NCBI GenBank assembly: GCA_003454665.1
Contig: DMKB01000080.1
Span: forward strand, 1-5,988
From: Nitrospiraceae bacterium
GTDB taxonomy: Bacteria > Nitrospirota > UBA9217
Length of the DNA stretch: 5,988 bases
Reading direction: 5' to 3'
Part shown: one piece after another, positions 1 through 5,988 of the stretch
Numbering within the stretch: the first letter of the stretch is position 1
Layout of the letters: each line of letters starts with the position of its first letter
The notes under the pieces: generated by a model
Seen by the model: only the letters and a program-made list of their open reading frames with translations
Told to the model about the DNA's origin: nothing
The model's database searches: none
Translations under genes and position numbers: made by a program

Positions 1-756
1 GTCGTCGATATACGGAAGCACCACGGCGGACATCCCCTTTTTTTCGTATGCCGACCGTACCGCTTCACGGTCCTTGTTCCCTGTCTGGTGCAGTATCTGG
101 ATCCTGTTGTCCGTGCCCAGATATTCGACGGCATTGTTCATTGCCATATTGATGGCATGGGCGCCGCCGCTCCCGCCGAATACCAGGACAGTGAACCGGT
201 CCGGTGCAAGTCCGAAGTCCTTCAACGCCTGCTCCCGGTTTCCCTTCCTTATATCATGCCGAACGAGCGGACCCGTCTGGATCATCTTCCTCTCCGGGAA
301 AAAACCCTGCCTGTTCGTACCGGGAAAGCAGAGCACGATCAGGCTGGCCAGTTTTCCCAGCATTCTGTTCGCCAATCCCGCGTAGGAGTTCGGCTCTACG
401 ATAAGGAGAGGGATCCTGAGCGCTCCTGCGGCCAGGGCCACCGGTACGGAGGCATATCCTCCCACCCCGATCACGGCATCGGGCCGGAACATTCTGAGCA
501 GTCTCACGGACTGACAGGTCCCGCGGGGGATGGTGATGATCGTCTTGATAACGGACGCTATGCCCATACCTTTGAGCTTTCCCGCAGTGATAAAGCGAAG
601 GGGCAGGCCTGCTGCCGGAAGCACCCGCGCTTCGATCCCCTGCTCCGTACCGATAAAGAGAACGTCATTCCCGGCATCGCGGAGGAGTTCCCGTGCGATG
701 GCAATTCCCGGATAGAGATGCCCGCCCGTTCCGCCTCCTGCAATAACAATCTTCAT
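1..756 (-). CDS. murG: MurG, lipid II-forming GlcNAc transferase (5' part; 3' end beyond window)
   Basis: UDP-GlcNAc:undecaprenyl-pyrophosphoryl-MurNAc-pentapeptide GlcNAc transferase, which converts lipid I to lipid II on the inner face of the cytoplasmic membrane. Translation from ATG at 756 gives 252 codons with no stop, ending in LPYIDD, which matches the point just before the UDP-GlcNAc-binding loop of the C-terminal domain. About 100-115 residues of a usual 355-370 are therefore missing. Visible landmarks are the first glycine-rich loop GGGTGGH (residues 7-13), the second GVGGYAS (97-103), EPNSYAGLANR (121-131), TGPLVR (161-166) and the third glycine-rich loop FGGSGGAHAIN (193-203). The last three differ from the Escherichia coli forms (EQN, GNPVR, GGSQGA). 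The start lies 21 bases after the ftsW stop. A purine-rich stretch (GGAG at 768-771, GGGA at 763-766) can serve as ribosome site. An ATG overlapping the ftsW stop (776-778) is out of frame. Family assignment is very secure. The gene is truncated by the window, not broken. Confidence 0.97.
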   Translation of the reverse strand, partial: MKIVIAGGGTGGHLYPGIAIARELLRDAGNDVLFIGTEQGIEARVLPAAGLPLRFITAGKLKGMGIASVIKTIITIPRGTCQSVRLLRMFRPDAVIGVGGYASVPVALAAGALRIPLLIVEPNSYAGLANRMLGKLASLIVLCFPGTNRQGFFPERKMIQTGPLVRHDIRKGNREQALKDFGLAPDRFTVLVFGGSGGAHAINMAMNNAVEYLGTDNRIQILHQTGNKDREAVRSAYEKKGMSAVVLPYIDD

Positions 757-777
757 GCGCCTTCCCGCTCCGCTTCA

Positions 778-1998
778 TCACGTACCGTACCGTCTGTTCC
801 GTCCCGTCGTGTTCATGGCATTGTTGCTCCCCCGATAGACCGTCCTTGATCGTGAGGCGGGGAGTCTCATTCCCGACCCACCGTGTACGATCTCCCGGGA
901 TATATTCAGCAGCACCCCGATCGCCACAAGCGTAACGACGAGAGACGACCCACCGAAGCTCACGAGGGGAAGCACCGTGCCTTTCGTGGGCAGGATGCCG
1001 GTGACAACGGCCATGTTAATGAACGCCTGCAGACTAATGAGAACCGTTATCCCTACCGCCAGGAGGCTGCTGAACCGCTCCTTGACGGTGAGCGAAATCA
1101 CAACCCCCCGCCACAGGATGATGCAGAACAACACCAGCACGACCAGTGCGCCGATGATGCCCACTTCCTCACCGATCACGGCGTAAATAAAATCTGAATG
1201 ACGCTCCGGCAGGAACAGGAGCTTTTGCCGGCCTTCACCCAGACCACGGCCGAATATCCCTCCGCTGCCGAAAGCGAGAAAGGACTGAATAATCTGATAT
1301 CCCGCGCCTTTCGGGTCCGACCAGGGATCGAGGAAGGCGAAAATTCTCCTGGCCCGATACGCCGTTTCCACCACGGCAAAATACGCCACGGGGAGGAAGA
1401 CCAGCAAGACGCCGCTGAGATGCGCGATACGTGCGCCGCCGACAAAGAGCATGATAAACGTGACGCCGGCAAGCATCATGGCCGTGCCGAAGTCCGGTTG
1501 AAACACGACCACGCCGATGAACATGCCGGTGACCACAAACACCGGAACAAGCCCCTGCGCAAAGTCCCTGATGCGTTCACCTTTCTTGGCAATGGAGTAG
1601 CTCAAATACACCACGACCGTAAACTTCGCGAGCTCCGACGGCTGAAACGTCAGCGCCCCGAGACTCAACCACCGCCGCGCGCCGTTCACTTCCCGGCCGA
1701 TGACCGGCACGAAGGTCGCGGCGAGCAGCAAAAGCGAAACGATGACCAGGCCGAGTGCGGCACGATCGTCGCAAAACATGCGATGGTCCGTATGCATGGC
1801 GATCACCATGAGCGCAAGCCCGATGATAATCCACAGCACCTGGCGCTTCATAAAGTACGCGGCATCATCATAATTCGTGAGCGCCACCACGCTGCTCGAA
1901 CTGTAGACCATGACGACGCTGATCAGGAGAAACGCCGCGACCGTAATGAGGAGCGCGCTGTCGTACAACGAAGCTGTTTTCACGCCATTTTTGTACAT
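778..1998 (-). CDS. ftsW: FtsW, SEDS-family septal peptidoglycan polymerase
   Basis: Integral membrane glycosyltransferase of the SEDS family (FtsW/RodA/SpoVE) that polymerises lipid II at the septum with a class B penicillin-binding protein. Its place between murD and murG argues for FtsW over RodA. With the ATG at 1998 the protein has 406 residues. About ten hydrophobic segments can be picked out, with a long extracytoplasmic loop (about 211-270) between the seventh and eighth. That loop holds GYQIIQSFLAFGSGG (233-247) and LPERHSDFIYAVIGEE (263-278). Asp269 in HSDF aligns by motif with the essential Asp297 of E. coli FtsW. The SEDS signature (328-352) ends LPTKGTVLPLVSFGGSS. It carries Thr where most members have Leu/Ile after KG, and Phe for the usual Tyr before GG. 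The last 30 residues are polar and arginine-rich and should be cytoplasmic. Start choice: the ATG at 1998 has AAGGGA seven bases upstream, whereas a TTG at 2028 would add ten residues but has only a weak site. Function is secure; the start is moderately so. Confidence 0.95.
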   Translation of the reverse strand: MYKNGVKTASLYDSALLITVAAFLLISVVMVYSSSSVVALTNYDDAAYFMKRQVLWIIIGLALMVIAMHTDHRMFCDDRAALGLVIVSLLLLAATFVPVIGREVNGARRWLSLGALTFQPSELAKFTVVVYLSYSIAKKGERIRDFAQGLVPVFVVTGMFIGVVVFQPDFGTAMMLAGVTFIMLFVGGARIAHLSGVLLVFLPVAYFAVVETAYRARRIFAFLDPWSDPKGAGYQIIQSFLAFGSGGIFGRGLGEGRQKLLFLPERHSDFIYAVIGEEVGIIGALVVLVLFCIILWRGVVISLTVKERFSSLLAVGITVLISLQAFINMAVVTGILPTKGTVLPLVSFGGSSLVVTLVAIGVLLNISREIVHGGSGMRLPASRSRTVYRGSNNAMNTTGRNRRYGT

Positions 1999-2005
1999 CC
2001 CGGAA

Positions 2006-2011
2006 TCCCTT
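2006..2011 (-). promoter_or_regulatory. Ribosome binding site deciding the ftsW start
   Basis: On the minus strand AAGGGA occupies 2011-2006, followed by a seven-base spacer and the ATG at 1998-1996. The competing in-frame TTG at 2028-2026 has only a GGGG run (2044-2041) twelve bases upstream. This favours the ATG. The site itself is seen; its use is inferred. Confidence 0.6.
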
Positions 2012-2050
2012 TCGTAAAGCACATTCAACGGTCGGCAATGCCCCGATTGC

Positions 2051-3433
2051 TCACAGCTTCATTACCGCCTCCTTGAACTGCCGGCCCCGGTCTTCGAAAT
2101 CGCTGAACATATCGAAGCTTGCGCATGCCGGCGACAGGAGCACCACCTCGCCGGGACGCGCCTTTTTCGACGCAACGAGCACAGCTTCCTCCAGCGTCTT
2201 TGCATGGACGATCTCGGTGGCGCCGTGGAGCGCCGCAGCCATGGCATCGGCCGAGGTACCGATCAGGACCAGGAGCGTAACGTTGCTCCGGACAACTCCG
2301 GAGAGCTGACTGAAGTCGCTTCCCTTGTCCGATCCGCCGGCGATCAGAATCACCGGCCGGGTGAAGCTTTCGACGGATTTTATGACAGCGCCGACATTCG
2401 TGCCTTTGGAGTCATTAACATAGACGACCCCGTTCTTCTCCCGCACAAACTCAAGGCGGTGCTCCAGCCCGGGAAACTCCCTGGCCACGGCGGCCACGGC
2501 GGCCTTCTTCGCGCCTGCTGCCAGGGCAACACCGATCGCCGCCATGCAATTCTCCAGATTATGAACGCCCTTGATCATTATCTCATCGACCCGGCATATC
2601 ACGTCGCCGGAAAAGACGATCGCCCCGTCTTCCACGTACAGGCCATGTGCCGCCTTTTCCCGGCGGGAAAAGGGGATCACCCGGGCGGCAGCGCCTTCGG
2701 CCATGGCCTTGACCAGGTGGTCGTCATAGTTCATAACGAGGACGTCCTCCCCGGTCTGCCGCTCAAATATCCTTGCCTTTGCCGCTGCGTATTCGTTCAT
2801 ATCACGATACCGGTCCAGATGGTCCATGGTTATATTCAGAATCGCGGCGATACGCGGTCTGAACGTTTCAATATCCTCGAGTTGAAAGCTCGAGATCTCC
2901 GCGACGATCCAGTCCTGCCCGCGCAGGAGCTCGGGCTTCTCGGTCAACGCGTTGCCTATGTTTCCCGCCGTGAGCACCCGCTTTCCCGACCGCTCCAGCA
3001 TCGCGCCAACGAGGCTCGTGACCGTCGACTTGCCGTTGGTGCCGGTAATACCGATAACGGGGGAGTCAGAAAGCATCCAACCCAATTCCAGCTCACTGAT
3101 CACCCGGACCCCGTGCCGCCTGGCCATGGCGAGCTGCGGTATCTTGGGTACGCCGGGACTGAGCACCACGAGATCGGCCTCGAGAAAAAGGCTCTCCGGG
3201 TGATCTCCTGCTATGACGCGGATCCGTTCCCTCCCGAGCGCCGTGATCTGTGCCGTCAGCTCAGCCAACGGCTTTTTATCGGTGACCGTCACGATCGCGC
3301 CGAGATCGTCGAGGGCCCGCGCAGCGGCGATACCGCTTCGCGCCAGACCCACGACCGTTACCCCTTTGCCGCTAAACGCTGTTGTCCCGCCTTCCTGGTT
3401 TTTCATCGTTCCCGTCACCGCCGCCATACCCAT
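2051..3433 (-). CDS. murD: MurD, UDP-MurNAc-L-alanine:D-glutamate ligase
   Basis: Cytoplasmic ATP-dependent Mur ligase that adds D-glutamate to UDP-MurNAc-L-Ala, the second amino acid of the stem peptide. The 460 residues show the three Mur domains. The N-terminal Rossmann domain has GKGVTVVGLARSG (22-34) and LSPGVP (91-96). The central ATPase domain has the P-loop GITGTNGKST (128-137), SSFQLE (181-186), and LNITMDHLDRY (199-209), whose His205 lies in the conserved metal-site region. Lys219 in AAAKARIFE matches the carbamylated Lys198 of E. coli MurD. The C-terminal domain has HRLE (325-328), NDSKGTN (340-346), AGGSDKG (365-371) and SPACASFDMFSDFEDRG (434-450). Length is slightly above the family norm of about 440-450 because of a loose N-terminus. 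The first ATG (3433) follows the mraY stop by 7 bases but has only a weak site (GAGA at 3447-3444). An in-frame ATG at 3406 (451 residues) has a better one and may be the true start. ATG at 3427 is also possible. The SPACASFD motif and the position between mraY and ftsW exclude the other Mur ligases. Confidence 0.97.
   Translation of the reverse strand: MGMAAVTGTMKNQEGGTTAFSGKGVTVVGLARSGIAAARALDDLGAIVTVTDKKPLAELTAQITALGRERIRVIAGDHPESLFLEADLVVLSPGVPKIPQLAMARRHGVRVISELELGWMLSDSPVIGITGTNGKSTVTSLVGAMLERSGKRVLTAGNIGNALTEKPELLRGQDWIVAEISSFQLEDIETFRPRIAAILNITMDHLDRYRDMNEYAAAKARIFERQTGEDVLVMNYDDHLVKAMAEGAAARVIPFSRREKAAHGLYVEDGAIVFSGDVICRVDEIMIKGVHNLENCMAAIGVALAAGAKKAAVAAVAREFPGLEHRLEFVREKNGVVYVNDSKGTNVGAVIKSVESFTRPVILIAGGSDKGSDFSQLSGVVRSNVTLLVLIGTSADAMAAALHGATEIVHAKTLEEAVLVASKKARPGEVVLLSPACASFDMFSDFEDRGRQFKEAVMKL
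3415..3419 (-). promoter_or_regulatory. Possible ribosome binding site for an internal murD start
   Basis: On the minus strand GGTGA (3419-3415), part of the extended anti-16S complement, sits eight bases before the in-frame ATG at 3406-3404 (murD codon 10). The annotated first ATG at 3433 lacks a comparable site. If this one is used, MurD starts MKNQEGG and is 451 residues long, closer to the family norm. Confidence 0.4.
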
Positions 3434-3440
3434 CCCATCG

Positions 3441-4523
3441 TTATCTCAGCTTGAGGGAACTGAGAGACACCAGTGCCAGAATGATTCCCACGATCCAGAA
3501 CCGCACAATAACCTTGGATTCCGACCAGCCGAGCTGTTCAAAATGATGATGGATGGGGGCCATCTTGAAGACCCGCTTTCCCGTTAATTTGTATGAAGCC
3601 ACCTGAAGCATCACCGACAGCGCCTCGATGACGAATATGCCGCCCACGACGACAAGGATGAGTTCATGCTTGGTGACCACCGCCAGGGCGCCGAGGGCTC
3701 CTCCCAGAGAGAGTGAGCCTACGTCACCCATAAACACCTCTGCCGGGTGAGAGTTGAACCACAGAAATCCGAGGCTCGCGCCGAGAAGGGCGCCGCAGAA
3801 GACCGCGAGTTCGCCGCTCCCTGGAATGTATTGTATTTTAAGATAGGTAGAAATGATTTTGTGCCCGCCGATGTATACCAGCACGGCATTTGCCGTGGCG
3901 GCAATTCCCACGAGCCCCGTTGCCAGTCCGTCGAGACCGTCCGTAAGGTTTACCGCATTGGAGGAACCCACGATCACGACAACGACAAAAGGAATATAGA
4001 ACCAGCTCAGTTCGATCAGCAGGGTCTTGAAGAACGGCACCGACAGCCTCGTCGTGTTGGGATCGTCGGGATTAACGTACAGGAAAATCGCGATCGCCAG
4101 GGCGGCGAGTATCTGCAAGCCGAACTTATGCTTCGCCTTGAGGCCCTTCGACCGTTTTTTCACCACCTTGCGGTAGTCGTCCCAGAAACCGATGGCGCCG
4201 AAGGCAAGCGTGGCGAAGAGCACCACCCAGAGATAGGGATTCGTGAGGTCGGACCAGAGAAGCACCGACACCATGAGGGACATGATGATCAGCAGCCCGC
4301 CCATCGTGGGCGTCCCTTCCTTGCTCTGATGGCTCTTGGGCCCGTCGTCGCGGACGTACTGGCCGACCTTGAGCTTCCGGAGCCACTCTATCATCCGCGG
4401 CCCGAGCAGAAAACTCACGAGCAGGGCGGTCAATACAGCGCCGGCGCTCCGGAGGGTTATGTACTTAAAGACGTTGAAACCGGAAAAGACCGCATGAAGC
4501 GGGTACAGAAGATGATAGAGCAT
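3441..4523 (-). CDS. mraY: MraY, phospho-MurNAc-pentapeptide transferase
   Basis: Integral membrane enzyme that transfers phospho-MurNAc-pentapeptide from its UDP carrier to undecaprenyl phosphate, giving lipid I and UMP. This is the first membrane step of peptidoglycan synthesis. At 360 residues it has the same length as E. coli MraY, and key residues fall at matching positions. Asp115 and Asp116 are in GFWDDYRK (112-119), Asp267 in FMGDVGS (264-270), and the histidine cluster in MAPIHHHFE (321-329). SKEGTPTMGG (67-76), SSNAVNLTDGLDGLATG (187-203) and FNSHPAEVFMGD (256-267) are further family hallmarks. About ten membrane segments alternate with these cytoplasmic loops. The ATG overlaps the murF stop by one base (TGATG) and is preceded by a strong ribosome site inside murF, so translational coupling is likely. 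The stop (TAA) is 7 bases before murD. Nothing is missing or unusual; the SNAVNLTDG and HHH motifs separate it from the related WecA/TagO branch. Confidence 0.98.
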   Translation of the reverse strand: MLYHLLYPLHAVFSGFNVFKYITLRSAGAVLTALLVSFLLGPRMIEWLRKLKVGQYVRDDGPKSHQSKEGTPTMGGLLIIMSLMVSVLLWSDLTNPYLWVVLFATLAFGAIGFWDDYRKVVKKRSKGLKAKHKFGLQILAALAIAIFLYVNPDDPNTTRLSVPFFKTLLIELSWFYIPFVVVVIVGSSNAVNLTDGLDGLATGLVGIAATANAVLVYIGGHKIISTYLKIQYIPGSGELAVFCGALLGASLGFLWFNSHPAEVFMGDVGSLSLGGALGALAVVTKHELILVVVGGIFVIEALSVMLQVASYKLTGKRVFKMAPIHHHFEQLGWSESKVIVRFWIVGIILALVSLSSLKLR

Positions 4524-5890
4524 CAGAAATCCTCCAGTATCTTTTCCATCTTCATGGCGCGCGAACCCTTAATGAGGATGGCGTCACCCGGTTGCGTGCG
4601 TGTTCTCAGCAATGCCGCTGCTTCTGCGTTTGATCGTGCTGCGACGACGCGCTCTTCCGACATGCCCGCCTCGATCGCGCCGTCGCCGATCAATTTCGCA
4701 AGGGGGCCTACGGTCACCAGGAGGTCGATGCCGAGCTGCGCCACCCTCCGGCCGATCGTCCGGTGGGCTTCGGGCCCGGTGTCGCCGAGTTCCATCATAT
4801 CACCGAGGACCGCAATGTTCATGCGGCCGGCCCTGATGGAGACAAGCGCCTCGAGCGCGGCGGCCATGGACTGGGGATTGGCATTGTAGCAATCCTCGAA
4901 TATCACCCTCCCGCCGATGTTCTTGATCTCGGAGCGCATCGAAAACGGGGAGAACTCTTCAAGGCCGGACTTCACGCTCTCCAGCGGTATTGCAACGGCA
5001 AGGGCGGCGGCGGCAGCGGCGAGCGCATTGTACACATTATAGGTGCCGACGGCGTGCAGCCGCATCGGGATTGTCTTGCCCTGTGCCCGCAGGGTAAAAT
5101 CTGAGGTATCCTTCTCCAGCCGGATATCCTCCGCCGTTATATCAGCGGGACCGTCAATACCGAAGGTCACGATGCGGCCGCTGAACCGTTTCTTGAGCGT
5201 CTCGAAATAGGGGTCATCGGCGTTCAGGACGGCCGTACCCTCGGGCTTCATCTCCTCGAGCAGTTCACCTTTGGCCTGTGCAATCATGTCGGTACTCCCT
5301 AAAAACTCCAGATGCGCCGGCCCGATGTTCGTGATAACGCCCACATCGGGCATGGCGAGCCGCGCCAGCATCTCGATCTCTCCCGGGCCGCTCATCCCCA
5401 TCTCGATAGCGGCAAAGCGGTGGTGCTCGCCGAGTTTCATCAGCGTAAGCGGCACGCCGATATGGTTATTGAGGTTTCCCTCGTTCTTGAGCACTTGACC
5501 CTTCTGACGCAGGATGCAGGCAAGCATCTCCTTGGTCGTGGTCTTGCCGTTCGAACCGGTAATGCCCACGACGGGGATGGAGTACTTCTTCCGGTGCATG
5601 CCTGACATCTCCTGGAGTGACAGGAGCGTATCCTCCACCGGAATGATATTTCTCAGCCCGCTCAGACTGGGGTACCGGTTTTCGAGGGATGAACGCTCGA
5701 CGACGGCGCCCCAGGCGCCCCGATTGATTGCCTCCGGCACAAAGTCATGACCGTCGAACCGGACCCCTTTTATGGCCACAAACAGTTCTCCCTCCCGAAT
5801 GGTCCTGGAGTCTATGGAAACTCCCTTGATATCCATCCTCTCCACCCCCCGCAGAATGCCCCCCAGTAATGTTATTTCAGCTGCTTTCAT
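4523..5890 (-). CDS. murF: MurF, UDP-MurNAc-tripeptide:D-alanyl-D-alanine ligase
   Basis: Cytoplasmic ATP-dependent Mur ligase that adds the D-Ala-D-Ala dipeptide to UDP-MurNAc-tripeptide, finishing the pentapeptide precursor used by MraY. The 455 residues match the usual MurF length. The N-terminal domain has the MurE/MurF-type substrate loop SIDSRTIREGELFVAIKG (25-42) followed by FDGHDFV. The ATPase domain has the P-loop GITGSNGKTTTKEM (109-122), NEGNLNNHIGVPLTL (136-150), EMGMSGPGEI (163-172), TNIGPAHLEFLGS (187-199) and Lys207 in AKGEL, the conserved active-site lysine of the family. The C-terminal domain has DCYNANPQSM (333-342), VLGDMMELGD (361-370) and ILIKGSRAMKMEKIL (438-452). NNHIGVPLTL, DCYNANP and KGSRAMKME identify MurF over MurE. 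The ATG at 5890 is the natural start, three residues before the conserved beginning of domain 1, but its ribosome site is poor (GGTGTG at 5900-5895, four-base spacer). The 3' end overlaps mraY. Confidence 0.97.
   Translation of the reverse strand: MKAAEITLLGGILRGVERMDIKGVSIDSRTIREGELFVAIKGVRFDGHDFVPEAINRGAWGAVVERSSLENRYPSLSGLRNIIPVEDTLLSLQEMSGMHRKKYSIPVVGITGSNGKTTTKEMLACILRQKGQVLKNEGNLNNHIGVPLTLMKLGEHHRFAAIEMGMSGPGEIEMLARLAMPDVGVITNIGPAHLEFLGSTDMIAQAKGELLEEMKPEGTAVLNADDPYFETLKKRFSGRIVTFGIDGPADITAEDIRLEKDTSDFTLRAQGKTIPMRLHAVGTYNVYNALAAAAAALAVAIPLESVKSGLEEFSPFSMRSEIKNIGGRVIFEDCYNANPQSMAAALEALVSIRAGRMNIAVLGDMMELGDTGPEAHRTIGRRVAQLGIDLLVTVGPLAKLIGDGAIEAGMSEERVVAARSNAEAAALLRTRTQPGDAILIKGSRAMKMEKILEDF
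4530..4535 (-). promoter_or_regulatory. Strong ribosome binding site of mraY inside murF
   Basis: On the minus strand GGAGGA (4535-4530) is followed by a six-base spacer and the ATG of mraY at 4523-4521. It lies within the last codons of murF, whose TGA overlaps the ATG. It is the best Shine-Dalgarno match in the window, consistent with coupled but independently strong translation of mraY. Confidence 0.8.
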
Positions 5891-5988
5891 GGTTCACACC
5901 GTACGCTCACTGTTCAACATGGCGCGGCAGCGACCCCCCGATCCCTGCCTATGCCTGAACGCGTACGACACGGTATTGTCATTATTGA
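5891..5988. other. Stretch upstream of murF, no recognisable gene
   Basis: These 98 bases precede murF, where the end of murE would be expected. None of the three minus-strand frames shows a MurE C-terminus (GKGHE followed by a DDRE-like motif). One frame stays open from the edge to a TGA at 5896-5894, four bases before the murF start, encoding 30 unrecognised residues ending LNSERTV. A second has stops at once (TAA at 5984-5982). The third ends with TGA at about 5914. Either murE ends at or beyond the edge and this is a spacer, or the open frame is an unusual C-terminal tail. No clear promoter boxes were found. Only a weak hairpin (5926-5949) is visible. Confidence 0.5.
5926..5949 (-). other. 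Short imperfect hairpin in the murF leader
   Basis: Read as minus-strand RNA, GGCAG (5949-5945) pairs with CUGCC (5930-5926). After a G-G mismatch, GAUC (5943-5940) pairs with GGUC (5935-5932) with one G-U pair, closing a GGGG loop (5939-5936). No U-run follows, so it is not an intrinsic terminator. It may be chance structure in GC-rich sequence. Confidence 0.25.

Noticed and set aside
757..777. ftsW-murG gap as a possible promoter or terminator
   Set aside because: Only 21 bases, with no stem or U-run. It holds just a purine-rich ribosome site for murG.
88..849. 253-residue open frame on the plus strand opposite murG
   Set aside because: The minus strand encodes a clear MurG reading through to the window edge; the plus-strand product has no family features.
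1198..2076. 292-residue open frame on the plus strand, opposite ftsW
   Set aside because: It is the mirror of ftsW, with a composition rich in Arg, His, Asp and Glu and no family motif. Stop codons are avoided opposite GC-biased codons. The minus-strand gene is unmistakable.
2204..3454. 416-residue open frame on the plus strand, opposite murD
   Set aside because: Almost as long as murD, but no recognisable domain and a low-complexity, charge-heavy composition typical of antisense shadows.
3747..4889. 380-residue open frame on the plus strand spanning mraY and the end of murF
   Set aside because: It runs opposite two well-defined genes and their junction and shows no motif; a shadow of codon bias.
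5891..5924. TTGAAC on the minus strand (about 5917-5912) as a -35 box of a murF promoter
   Set aside because: No matching -10 box at 16-18 bases; it would fall at or inside the murF start.
5900..5967. Two CGTACG palindromes (5900-5905 and 5962-5967) as possible operator sites
   Set aside because: Only six bases each, the flanks do not match as repeats, and six-base palindromes are frequent in GC-rich DNA.

Overview
The window is a stretch of the bacterial division and cell wall (dcw) cluster. All five genes lie on the minus strand, so transcription runs from right to left: murF (4523-5890), mraY (3441-4523), murD (2051-3433), ftsW (778-1998 as preferred here) and the first 252 codons of murG (1-756, cut by the window edge). 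This is the textbook dcw order murE-murF-mraY-murD-ftsW-murG-murC, so murE is expected just beyond the right edge and the rest of murG, then murC, beyond the left edge.

The genes form one tightly packed unit, almost certainly a single operon. murF and mraY overlap by one base (TGATG). mraY and murD are 7 bases apart, ftsW and murG 21 bases apart, and murD and ftsW 52 bases apart (22 if a TTG start is used). No terminator or convincing promoter is visible inside the unit. No RNA gene, mobile element, repeat family or CRISPR array was seen, and there is no gene-free stretch over 300 bases. The only sizeable non-coding piece is the 98 bases at the right edge (5891-5988). It has no recognisable MurE C-terminus and contains one weak hairpin.

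Together the genes cover the middle of peptidoglycan synthesis. MurD adds D-glutamate to UDP-MurNAc-L-Ala, and MurF finishes the pentapeptide with D-Ala-D-Ala. MraY moves phospho-MurNAc-pentapeptide onto undecaprenyl phosphate to give lipid I, and MurG adds GlcNAc to give lipid II. FtsW, with a partner class B PBP, polymerises lipid II at the septum.

The host is a bacterium with peptidoglycan and FtsW-dependent division. Codons favour G or C at third positions, which explains the long mirror-image open frames on the plus strand. Protein style and gene order would suit a diderm such as a deltaproteobacterial (Desulfobacterota) or Nitrospirota lineage, but this is an impression and cannot be settled from the sequence alone. 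This is an ordinary housekeeping region; I found no sign of a new biological system. The points worth a second look are start-codon choices, motif variants in MurG and FtsW, and the unexplained right-hand edge.
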